NCBI GenBank assembly: GCA_014338405.1
Contig: JTDE01000208.1
Coordinates: 207,155 to 271,154, forward strand
Direction of reading: 5' to 3'
Origin: Paragonimus skrjabini miyazakii
Taxonomy: Eukaryota > Platyhelminthes > Trematoda > Plagiorchiida > Troglotrematidae
DNA length: 64,000 nt
The translations under genes and the position numbers were made by a program. The notes under the pieces are model-generated. The model did not search any database. It was not told where the DNA came from and saw only the letters and a program-made list of their open reading frames with translations. This document shows, piece by piece, positions 35,768 to 45,780 of this stretch; position 1 is the first letter of the stretch, and each line of letters begins with the position of its first letter.

Positions 35768-36108
35768 AAATATACTGTTGCATATCACCCACAACTGATC
35801 GCAGCTGTCACATCCCCATAGACTTTTCAGTCGGCCCCTTTCAAAAACAAGCACTAGACTCGAGTTTCGCTCTCATAAGAGAAGCTCGTCCGTAGTGCTT
35901 ATCCTTGCCACTGCCGGGACTTGAACCACCGCCACGCTTTCATGAGGCAACCGTGTTTACAACTGCGCTATCGACCTCACATTAGTCACAACCGAATTAT
36001 CATTGCATGTGAACACTCAACCACTTTCACTTGTCAGTAATGATAAATTTTAGGTGATGTTCAATTTGAAATTAGTAAGATCTCCGACTATTCATCAGTA
36101 ACCACATT
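35768..36108. mobile_element. Hammerhead SINE, minus copy joined to a plus-strand tail
   Basis: From 35768 to about 36050 a minus-strand copy runs from the ribozyme through a well-preserved tRNA-like head. Read on the minus strand, this has box A TAGCGCAGTTGT, anticodon-like loop CTCATGA and box B GGTTCAAGTCC. The 5' region is then cut short and followed by a plus-strand tail piece (GGTGATGTTCAATTTGAAAT...CATCAGTAAC) to 36108. It is another fold-back product. Confidence 0.8.
35851..35898 (-). ncRNA. Hammerhead ribozyme relic (CUGA to CGGA)
   Basis: GAAA, the GTC cleavage triplet and both stem I strands are intact. The first core reads CGGACGA, and stem II is lengthened by an insertion (GCTTCTCTTATGAGAGC). 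The core change should inactivate it. Confidence 0.7.
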
Positions 36109-38282
36109 AACTGATCATACACTGATCAACATTCCATCCGGATCTTCTTATCAGTCACTTTAAAAGGGTTCCGGTGTGCACCACTGTTACAGATAAGTGA
36201 CCATTACAATCGTATCCCTTCAATGTCCTAAGTTAATCGCTACTCCATTTCCCAGGTGGCTGACTAATAATCGACCGATTATTATGTCAAACCTATGAAG
36301 TATCATTCTTATCAACAATCAACATAATTTCTAAAGCGAATCAAATCATATGATGATGGTGAAGCCCAGTACATGTGATTATTATTCAAAACACTTCATG
36401 ACCCTTACAAACGTAGGGTCGTAAAAGCGTTGTTCTATCGAATATGACTCCGCCAGGTAGGATAATATGCATAGTTTCGACTTCAACCCATTCTGTTTAT
36501 CTAAGTATGGATGAATCATTTTGATTACGTCGTATTCACAAAGCGAATTTACTTGACTTTGTCTCATATGTTGACATAAGTCAGCCAGGAATGTTTTTCC
36601 TATGAAGTTAGCTCGGAGTTTGGACGTCCGGCCGAATGACAAAAAGCTACCCATCAACCGTGGTCAAACTACAGCCAGCTAGGTGTAGACATTAGATCAT
36701 ACCAATCTAAATTCGGAGCGGGTCTGACGGTGTTGTCTTCGGTTTCGCTAGTTTTGTCATCTTGATCAAACTGTAGTCAGCTTATATGGTCTAAATAGAA
36801 CAGGTTCCAGGCGTATGTCCAAGCATCCTCAGGGCTATCGGATAACCTCTTCCCTTAGTTGAACCGAAAGCAGATGGTCGGGGTTAGTAATCCACCTGCA
36901 GTTGGACGGACCACACTGTTCAACCCCCATGAACAGATGTTATGTGGTTGGCGTAATGACCTGTTCACCCCTTCAAAAGTCATCTATTAGATACCCAGGG
37001 AGAGAGACAGAGGTAGATTGATTATGTTCACATTAAGTCATGTGGTCAGTTTTATGACAATATTTTGACTGGTGCCAGATTGTTTGACAATAGTAAACTG
37101 CGAAAGAGCTAAGTCTAGGAAACCATAGTGAAGTGGACCCCTGGTGGTTAGGTCAGTGAAGAAACCACATTCAAAACGTAAGGGATTATGTTTCCAAATT
37201 TGGTCGTACACAGTGCACTTGCGCACAACTGTACGATTAAATATTGCAATGAAGCCTCTTATGAACAGTTTGGTAGGAAAGACTGCCGTTATACTAAAAG
37301 TTAACATTCAAGAGGAGCCTATGAATATCCGACCAGATTGACCAAGACTCATCAACTGATAACAATGATATACCAACAATGAATACATGATAGTTCAGTC
37401 TAAACCCATGGAATACTCGAGTAGTTTACCACTGGGACTCGTAATAGTCTTCCACTCAACAGTTTGATAACTTTGGCTAGCAAGTCACCTCAACGAATGT
37501 ATCATGTACGGTAGTGTTTGAGCATAGTCCTTTGATAGTCGAATCCTAACGAGATTTCTTTAAGGCTGGATTTTCATTTGTTATTTGTCCATTTAATTTC
37601 TAACTGAACCTCCTATTAGGGATGAAAAATCCGATGATATATCCTCCAGTGTTGTCTTCCATAGTCACATGCTCACTGGAAGCGAGTAAAGCGATGAAAT
37701 TGACAGACCACACACATATCTAACAAAAAATGTGTTAACAATTTGAATTTCTCCAATTCAGCCTAATCGGTTTTCACGTCTTTGTGTCTCGGACTATACG
37801 ACGGAGAACTTTGGAATTTCATACTAATGGACAGCTTTCCTGTCATTTCCCTATTGTATTTTACAATAAAATATATCTAGCTTAAGAACTTGTTTAAGTA
37901 TCTTATTTCGGTTACTCTATCAAATGGCACAGCAACTACTACTGATAGCCAATTCAAAATAACTTAGCCACATCACATACATTCACCAGCTAATATTGGT
38001 CAAATTAGGTCACTAATGACAATTTAGTGATTCTATCGAGTTAACCTGATGAACACTCACATTTTATGGCAGCTTTTATATTCAGATATATTTGTCCTTC
38101 AATCCCTTCCTTCAAAGAACCAACTGACTAGAGTTTTCCCTTGTCAAGGCCTACGGGTAGACGATGGTGCTAGTACGTGACCAACACAGTTTATGCATGA
38201 GATTTTGGATCTGAGTTTGTGGCCTGCTTGGAACAGGCAAATGGTTGAAACGTTAAGATAAATAAGAAAGTTGTCATCATAA

Positions 38283-38302
38283 ATATATATATATATATAT
38301 AT
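38283..38302. repeat. (AT)n microsatellite
   Basis: Twenty bases of alternating AT. Confidence 0.95.
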
Positions 38303-39092
38303 GATAGGTCAAGGAAAAAACACCATACCACAGTCCGCTTTGTGACAATGAAAAAAGTGGCACGTGACGAGGGTGAGCATCACCAATTTCGTTCTTATCG
38401 TACATAAGCACAGAATGTGTCAACCCCTGAGGGGATTCATGGAATCCTGTAACACACTGTTAGCATTTGAAGTATACACACACAAGTGGGCTTATTAACT
38501 TTGACCCATCTGTTCGGGTGTGAACATGCCAATACTTGCAGAGATTAGCATGTGTCAACGACATTTCTGACCTCCGGCTAGCTGTGTGAGTATGGATGGG
38601 ACCGTCATTGGTTCCGTTGAGAAGCCTGTTGAGAACGAAGGCTTGCGGGAATTTCGTGCGTGGTACGTGTCAATCGACGGGAAAACAGGGTGGACGGGCT
38701 TATGGGAGAAAAAGGAACGAAAGCGGAAGATCGAACAGGGTGGAGGGAATGTGTTCATTGATATTCCAGTTAGCAAAGTCTCTCTGTGACGCCTCCATAT
38801 GTTCGTATATTTGCGGAATACGGTGTTGGTGAACCGATACAAACAGATTTAGTGAAGAGTTCTCTTCGTCAAAATGTAAAATCAGTGTGGACGCAATTAA
38901 CTAACTACAATGTGGTCTTTGGACGACCTTCAACATCGTAATGTTAACTCACCCACCGTTTTGCAACCATACTAAAGTTCCACCGTATTGTTTTAACATT
39001 ATGGTAACAAGTTAGTAAAGCGTGTATTTTGTCATTCTTCGCAAGTTGAATTGTGGGCATATTTACTGACTGTTAATGTTTTTCCAACATAG

Positions 39093-40285
39093 GTGGGTGC
39101 ATCGACCTTTCAATATCCGGACAAAGTCATCTGATGACATCGAAACGAGATGGATCAATGCATTCATCACTCTGCCTTCCGTCCCCTGGAAACATAGTCA
39201 ACACAAACCGGACCAATACATATACCACCGTCAGCGCGCCATCTGGTAAACTACAAGGATCTTTTGCAATCGAAACCCATACTTCCAAACAAAAATATTC
39301 ACAACATTCTGTCGGTTCAGGAGAAGTTTCGATGAGAATGAACCCCACAGAACAATCACTGGGATATAGATCTGATGTGACTCCCGAAGGTCGTTCTACT
39401 CCAACTACTCCGCCAATTCACACTCCGTCCAGTCGAGTAAAAAACCGAAAATCTGGGTTTCAGGCAGGTGTAACTGTGGGCTACACCTACGATGCCTTCT
39501 TCGTCTCGGATGGTCGGTCAAGAAAGCGTGGCAAAGGAAAAAACAAGTGTTTCCCAAGGCGCGTACGTAATGAGTCAGGGCTACTCAGTTTGAGCTCTTC
39601 ATCTGGCCGTTCCAATTCCTCGATGGCTTCATCCGTTGACGGCGGCTGTGACCTATTATTGCCAATGAAAATCAGTCCATTCTCACCGAGCCATTCAGTA
39701 CCAAATCATCCATCGCTTCTGGCATCCTCGCTCAGTCCACCTACCGACCAAACCACTCAACGATATAGTTGTCCGGATTGTGGCAAAAGTTATGCAACTT
39801 CATCAAACCTAAGTAGGCATAAACAGACACATCGAAGTCTAGATAGCCAGGCTGCTCGTAGATGTCCACATTGTGGTAAGGCATATGTCTCCATGCCGGC
39901 CCTGTCTATGCACATTCTGACGCATGATTTAAAGCATCGATGTGATCTATGTGGCAAGGCATTTAGTCGACCATGGCTTCTGCAAGGGCATCGAAGGGCA
40001 CATACAGGTGAGAAGCCTTATGGTTGCGCGCACTGTGGTCGAGCATTTGCTGATCGTTCCAATCTGCGAGCTCACATGCAAACACATTCAAGCATGAAGC
40101 AACACGAGTGTAAACGATGTCATAAAAATTTCGCATTGAAGTCCTATCTTAATAAGCACTTGGAATCAGCATGCAATGAACGATCCGTTGAGGAATTTGA
40201 AACTACAACCCTGGCACTTGACACAATGACCTCGAAAGATGAGTTATCGTGGAGTGTGGCAAAACTGATATCGGAAGGATTGTGA
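39093..40285 (+). CDS. Scratch-family zinc-finger repressor, exon 2 (zinc-finger domain)
   Basis: This exon encodes residues 233-629 of a nuclear DNA-binding repressor. YTYDAFFVSDGRSRKRG (residues 363-379) agrees with my memory of the Scratch-specific motif. Five fingers follow: ZF1 459-479, ZF2 490-510, ZF3 516-536, ZF4 544-564, all C2H2, and ZF5 572-593, C2HC. YATSSNLSRHKQTHRSLDSQ across finger 1 and FALKSYLNKHLESAC in finger 5 are diagnostic of Scratch rather than Snail or Slug. The only TGEKP linker is between fingers 3 and 4. Scratch proteins bind E-box sites (CAGGTG type) and repress genes during neuronal differentiation in flies and vertebrates; the same role here is inferred. The 36-residue acidic tail ends LSWSVAKLISEGL. 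Total length of 629 is close to Drosophila Scratch. All zinc ligands are intact. Confidence 0.93.
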
Positions 40286-42446
40286 TTGTTAATGACCTAA
40301 AGAGTTTCTCATAACTGTTGATTTCCCCCGCCTTAAAATCTATTCATATACTTAACAATCACACATCACCATATCGCACAGGCTGTGTATCACCAACTCC
40401 CGTTCAGCAGTTTGGCCAAATGGCTACCTGTCGCTCAGTTTTAAATATAATTGATGATTGCAATTCGCCAAGTGGGTGGCGTATAACCACAGTTACAGAA
40501 CTGAGTTGAATGCCAGTTGTCCTGTATCTTGAACTATTACATTACAAAAGAGTTGATTATATCATAGACTTATTGACTTGTTCTTGCGAGGCTGGTTTGT
40601 CGAGCAGTTCACTATTTTATAAAACGTGTATATAGAAATCTCTAACCAACCAGTCCTTATACGCAACTGGAATATTGCGCATCAATATCCGTAAGTTACG
40701 GATTAACGTTTACTGTAAGGTTCTATTCGTTCCTTTAATTGAACGAAAACCTCTGCTCTGAATATTCCGAGCTGTCATCATAACCTTGACACAGCAGTAG
40801 AAACTTACATTAGCCTCCTAATTCAGGGTGCTAAACGAGGACGAATTCGGTGTGTTCACTATCTGGCAATCTTAGCGTTGATACAGTTCTCACTGAACCT
40901 CAGCATTAACTATAATTTCTCTGCAGAAGTTATCATGCAGAAATTGTGGGACAGTGGCTCAGACAATCAACCACCTTGCTACAAACTGACTATTGGTTGA
41001 ACTATGGGAATTGATTTTTTTCAATTAAGTAAATTAACGAAAACCGATTACTGATCAGCTTAGGTTCATGAGAAACCGTTCAAAACTGAAGACATCGGAA
41101 AAAGATGAATGTCATCAATGTATTTTATGCAGCTATTTGGGTACGGTTTTTATGACCAATTTTTGCGTTATCATTCATGAACTACAGCACGTTCATATTA
41201 TACTAGAACAGTATTGATGTTAGTGTAGGCATATTATCGTGAAGCATCGTATACAGCCTATGTAAATAAGGTCGGTAATGGCATAGTAAGAGGGGGAGAA
41301 TCGAAAGACCGATTTCTTCTCCGATGAGACTGAGAAGCCACAAAGAAATGTGTGCCTTAGAAACTGCTTAGTTGGAAGATTAAGATTCCTAGAGACTGGA
41401 ACCGTGGAACTCTAAGACAAGATGAGACAGTGTTGCTAGGGGTGGAGCCAAGCTATCGGATCCAATTCAGTAGAAGAGCGCCAAGCAAATTAGCATAGAT
41501 GTGGTCCCTGTTTGATGTGACAACTGCTGCTCTTCACTTGAACCCACATATAGAGTGTCCACTAAAAATCACTCGGTCGTTTTCAGAAACACGCCGCGTA
41601 ACTGGGTTGAGTCCATTCCTGGTCGCATAGGTCCACAGGTTTCGACAGTCCACGTTGAGTTAGGCAGATGGAATAAATTGACATTATTGTCCGCAAAAGA
41701 ACATGAACACCGGTTTAAAGATGAACAACCAAATAAGAACATCAATAGAGATCATCACTTGATTCCGATGCTCAAGAACAGTAAGTTTCTGGTAAACGTT
41801 AAGAACGAAACCCTGTATTCGTTTGCACGTAGCCTAAGTCATTATTCCATTTTCATTAATGCAGACCACAGTGTGGTTTTTCTGAATATTCTTGGCCTTT
41901 GTGATTCGTTTGCGCCCGAAATGAACAGTATATAGACAAACAGACGTTTTCTAAGTTTTACAGCAGTGGCCATGGAGTATCAACCCACCTAACAATCGTG
42001 TGCGAAATGAAAACCTGTACCAAACGCTAAAAAGCCATAACGTTTGCATCAACGAGTTCCGAGGTTTGAACTGCACAACTAACGATGTGAATTATATAAC
42101 TTATCCCGTGGTTTAACCAGGTTACAGGTAGCAAAGTGAATCCGCATGATTTCAGTGACCGAGCTACCGAAAGTTGCATTGAGAAAAACTGATAGTCAAC
42201 CGACTCTGTGGTGCTCATCCTTTACTTACAAAACTTGAGGACTGGTAAATAAGGAGGCACTGACAAATCTCTTCGTACTATGGTGGATTTTAAACTCACT
42301 ACTGACAGATGAATAACATAATTGGGTGAATAATCGTGTACCAATCAAGTAAAGCTTGTGAAAGGTTTTTACAATTAGATCATAAGTTATCAATTTCACC
42401 TTGTGATTTTGACAGCACTTGAATTCTAATCGTTTAAACTGTCTTT
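40286..42446. other. Scratch 3' flank; no other gene recognised
   Basis: Scratch 3' UTR begins here, but no canonical AATAAA is seen in the first kilobase. A 63-codon plus-strand frame (40318-40506) right after the stop is discussed in findings. The 126-residue frame at 41555-41932 has no recognised domain or splice context. Confidence 0.5.
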
Positions 42447-42447
42447 T

Positions 42448-42716
42448 TTATTTAAGTTCTTTCCCCAATTTCCGAACTGTCAAATACAAAGCATCGGTTC
42501 GTTTTACTGACTGAACAACCAGACCATCGGAAAGGATTACCACAACTGTTTTTGCTCCGTTGAACGTATATGCCGTGTGGACACGACAAACTCGCACTGT
42601 TGACGTCAGAGGTAGGAACGGAACACGCACCCGTTTGAATGTAAGGTGTCTCATTCTGTCGACAGCCTGATTACGGTTACGTGTGATTTCACTTTCATGG
42701 CCGATTGCATTCATCA
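42448..42716 (-). CDS. Probable terminal exon of an unidentified minus-strand gene
   Basis: On the minus strand a strong acceptor (TTTCTGCATTCCCTTTCATTCAG, with CTAATAC branch-like sequence upstream) is followed by 89 codons and TAA. The frame requires one base from the previous exon. The stop overlaps a poly(A) signal (AATAAA, minus strand of 42447-42452), so the 3' UTR would be very short. The product end is basic and hydrophobic in alternation (GAKTVVVILSDGLVVQSVKR, ending RKLGKELK), suggesting beta strands, but I recognise no family. Its base composition is richer in GC than the flanks. An in-frame ATG at 42777 offers a single-exon alternative of 109 codons. The gene would converge on Scratch. 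I found no matching upstream exon in the next kilobase. Confidence 0.45.
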
Positions 42717-43680
42717 CTGAATGAAAGGGAATGCAGAAATTAGTATTAGGAAATGGCGTGACGAGCATGAAAGCCATCCCATTCGGCTACCCTACCCTGC
42801 AGCTAGCATTCACGCGCTCAAGAGGCGAATGAGAGGGGACAGAAGACCAACAGACACACGTAACGAGAAAGTTTGTAAAAAAAAAGTTCACACACAGACA
42901 GGTTAATTACAGCATCAGTTACGATGACCAGACGCATAAAACGGGTATATCAGTTTGGATAGGAAACGAGAGGTGGAGATTAAGTTTAGATGACAAAATG
43001 CCAGAATGTTGCCTTAGTTTCCATCTAAACGAGCAAGTACTCGTCTCTCGTGCACTTACATACGCGCCAAGCACAGAAAAGTACATAACAAGATGGTTGT
43101 AAAAATTAATCGGACTCTCTGCACGACCACTACACAAATAGCTGTGGAATGCTCACAAGCTCGAACTTCCTAATCAGCCATATCTGTATGAAGCACGGTT
43201 TTGTGCTGTTCCGTGTTAGTTTCAATGAAACATGCGGTTATTTGCTAACGACTAACAACTGGTCTTCGTCAAACTGATTTGTCTTTATTTCACATAGTTT
43301 GCTGGAGGAAACAGTGCCAGGCCGAGTCTTCGGTGGACTGATAATAGCTAGTGTGCTGGTTCGCTAGGCCCCACTTGATTCTATGACTACTATTCACCAC
43401 AACACTAACATACCCTATCTTGACTATACTGGGCTAGAAGAACAACAGTGTCCGTTACAAAACCTAACCACAGTCATAGCTTATCGATTTGAGGTCCATA
43501 TGCTGTGAGCGCAACGAACTTTAACCAACAAACTATTATGACGCAGTTAAGTAAAGTAATCAATGCTTATCTAGTTACTTATGGGCAAATAATCAATATG
43601 TTTGCAACTCCCACTAATGACAGTGTAATTTAAACACTTGGTGCCGTCACTCACTAGTTAATTTTTGTCCTTAGCCTTAT
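42717..43680. other. No recognisable gene
   Basis: Probably intron of the minus-strand gene whose terminal exon is 42448-42716, if that exon is real. No further exon with compatible phase was found here. Confidence 0.4.
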
Positions 43681-43990
43681 TGAACAGTATTCATAAAAGG
43701 TTGTGGTTAAGCCTTTGGATTTGATTATTCGGTCATGCCTATGGTGAGGTTGCTGGCGTTGTGGTTAACACGCCAGTCTCACAAGCACGAGGGTCAGAGT
43801 GCAAACTCCGATCCGGACAAGGATATGCACTACTGATGAGCTCTAATAAAAGCGAAACTCAAGTTTAGTGCTTCCTTTCGAAATGGGCTAGCCGAGAGGC
43901 TTATCTGAAAGCAAAGGTCGCGATCAAGTGTGGATGGTGTTCAATTTTGAAATAACCTAAATCCCCGAATCCTCACTAATGAACAGTATT
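43681..43990 (+). mobile_element. Hammerhead SINE, clean single insertion with 11-bp target duplication
   Basis: TGAACAGTATT occurs at 43681-43691 and 43980-43990 around a single plus-strand copy of about 288 bp. The copy has a tRNA-like head (box A TGGCGTTGTGGTTAAC, degenerate box B), the hammerhead, and a tail ending AACCTAAATCCCCGAATCCTCACTAA. This copy defines the unit boundaries best: it shows a simple retroposition with no inverted partner, and a family length near 290 bp for this subgroup. Confidence 0.88.
43827..43871 (+). ncRNA. Hammerhead ribozyme, near-intact
   Basis: CTGATGA (the classic core form) and GAAA are intact, and stem I GCACTA/TAGTGC is perfect. Stem II GCTCT/AAAGC has one mismatch. 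The cleavage triplet reads GTT, which is allowed but usually slow. Residual activity is possible. Confidence 0.8.
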
Positions 43991-45640
43991 TGCCAAAAAT
44001 CTTGTACATCGGAAGCCACAGATTTCTGCTGTGTGTACGAACTTTCATCAACCATAGTGCTATTACCCACTGTAACTTACGCAGGGTGGCATGTTGTAGA
44101 CAACACTCGAAACACTAATAATTGATTACTTCAGTTCGACGCCAGTTCTCAAAAAATGGGCATCCTTACTTGACCAACTTAAACAGCAAATGTCAATTGC
44201 TGAAATCGTTCACAATGCTACTAAGTAAGGGAACAGATTCTTTGTTAGTTTAGACATTCTGTTATTTGGCATATGTGTAGAGCTGAACAGAGTTAACAAA
44301 CAAAGGTACGTATTCATCAATTCATTTAAACGGAAAACATATACATCCAAACCTCATGTGTTCAACGGAGTAGTAGGCATGACCGAGGATGGTCTCGTCA
44401 GCTTGTCCAGCAAAACGAAGTTGGCTCCACTTTTACGATGAATCCTTTCATGCTGGAATTGTTATTTTGCTCCATTAATTCTGTTCATTGCCACAGGGAA
44501 CAGTTTAATCGACAGTTAAAAATAGATACAGTTTTACGTGCTTTTGTTCTACCACCGTGGGACCCGCTGACAATCCCCAATGAAACTTAGTTGTCTCACA
44601 TGCGCCTCTGGGTAGGATCAGATTAATAACATACTCATGGTTTGTAGCTGCTCGGCTGAAGTATGAGGATCAAACAAACTGCACTGACGACAACCGATAC
44701 AAAAAGTTACAACTGAAATGAGTGCTGGAAGCAAAGCTATATGAAGAACTCGGTTGTGAGGTGGGTGAGATATTTTTTTTTCCAGGACAAAGGGGATTAT
44801 GACTAGCGATGGTTCATGTAGTCGTTCGGGGGGAAGATGTTTGCAGTGAACTAACGTCAATGTCATTCTTAGTAGATTATTTTGTGACTACATTGTTTCA
44901 CTTTCCAACATATTTTAACATTTATTTTGCTCTTCCTTTCTGGTGTTGTATATTACCGCTTCTTATTTAGGTAGTGGATTAGCCACAGCCTTCTAGTTTT
45001 CGGATTCCACAAGTTATATCTTCATGACATCATCAATTTTAATCAGCTCGGCAAGTCCGTTTCCAGACGGAGCACCTAGACTCAAAGTACGCCTGTCGGT
45101 GGTGCTACGATTGACATTTGAATGCCGGTTCATATTCTTTTCAGAAAACTGGGTAATTCGCCTCACCGGCGGCTTCACAGTGAGCATGACAGAATCAGCA
45201 TATCTGAGCGCTCAGTCACACTGGCTTGTTAGCAATGTCAGCAGTACCCGACTTCCTAATACAGAGCAAAGAGCACAGCGATGAATACGGTTGCCTAGTA
45301 ACAATGTGGACCAAAGTTCAATTGTCGGACATGGCAAAGATATCTTCCGCTCTCGACTTCCAACAATTTGTAACTTGAGTCAGCATGCTTATGTGAAGAA
45401 GCGACGTACTATCAAATATAAGTGGTGTTTGTTTTAGCCAAATCCCGGACCACTATACTACACATTTCATCATTCAGCCAGTTTACCGAATTCAGCGATT
45501 TCAAATTGATTATGTCCTAATTATGGGCTGGCCTAAGGGAGGTAACAAGATAATTGCGTCTTCTCTTGAAACCATCAGAGAAAATAACACTTACTCACAA
45601 ACGTATACAGATGAGTGTATAAATATGAGAGCTTGGTCAT
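43991..45640. other. No recognisable gene
   Basis: Nothing supported. The 86-residue frame at 45024-45281 has no recognised domain. Confidence 0.5.
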
Positions 45641-45780
45641 ACCTAATGTGAGGTCATCGGTACTGATATTGACAAGCGCCGAAATCTGGGTCTTGTGCTA
45701 CTTTTCGAAATGAGCCGACCGAACTATTCTATCGGAATGCGGAACTCATGGTTATTTGCGAATGTGAGGTAATCAGTTTA
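45641..45780 (+). mobile_element. Hammerhead SINE fragment with internal deletion
   Basis: Family landmarks CCTAATGTGAGGTCA, CTTTTCGAAATGAGCCGAC, CTATCGGAATGCGGAAC and GCGAATGTGAGGTAAT appear in order. The stretch from mid tRNA-like head to the ribozyme is deleted or scrambled, and only traces of the hammerhead remain. Confidence 0.65.

Larger units (their letters stand above)
30112..39092 (+). other. Scratch intron (8,981 bp)
   Basis: It begins GTGAGT and ends TTTTTCCAACATAG. The donor leaves one coding base and the acceptor exon supplies two, restoring AGT (Ser233) without a shift. The intron carries a hammerhead SINE cluster with an N gap (35.5-36.1 kb), an (AT)n tract, a minus-strand candidate exon (31.1-31.5 kb) and a GC-richer block at 38.56-38.80 kb. 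The remainder shows nothing I recognise. Confidence 0.8.
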
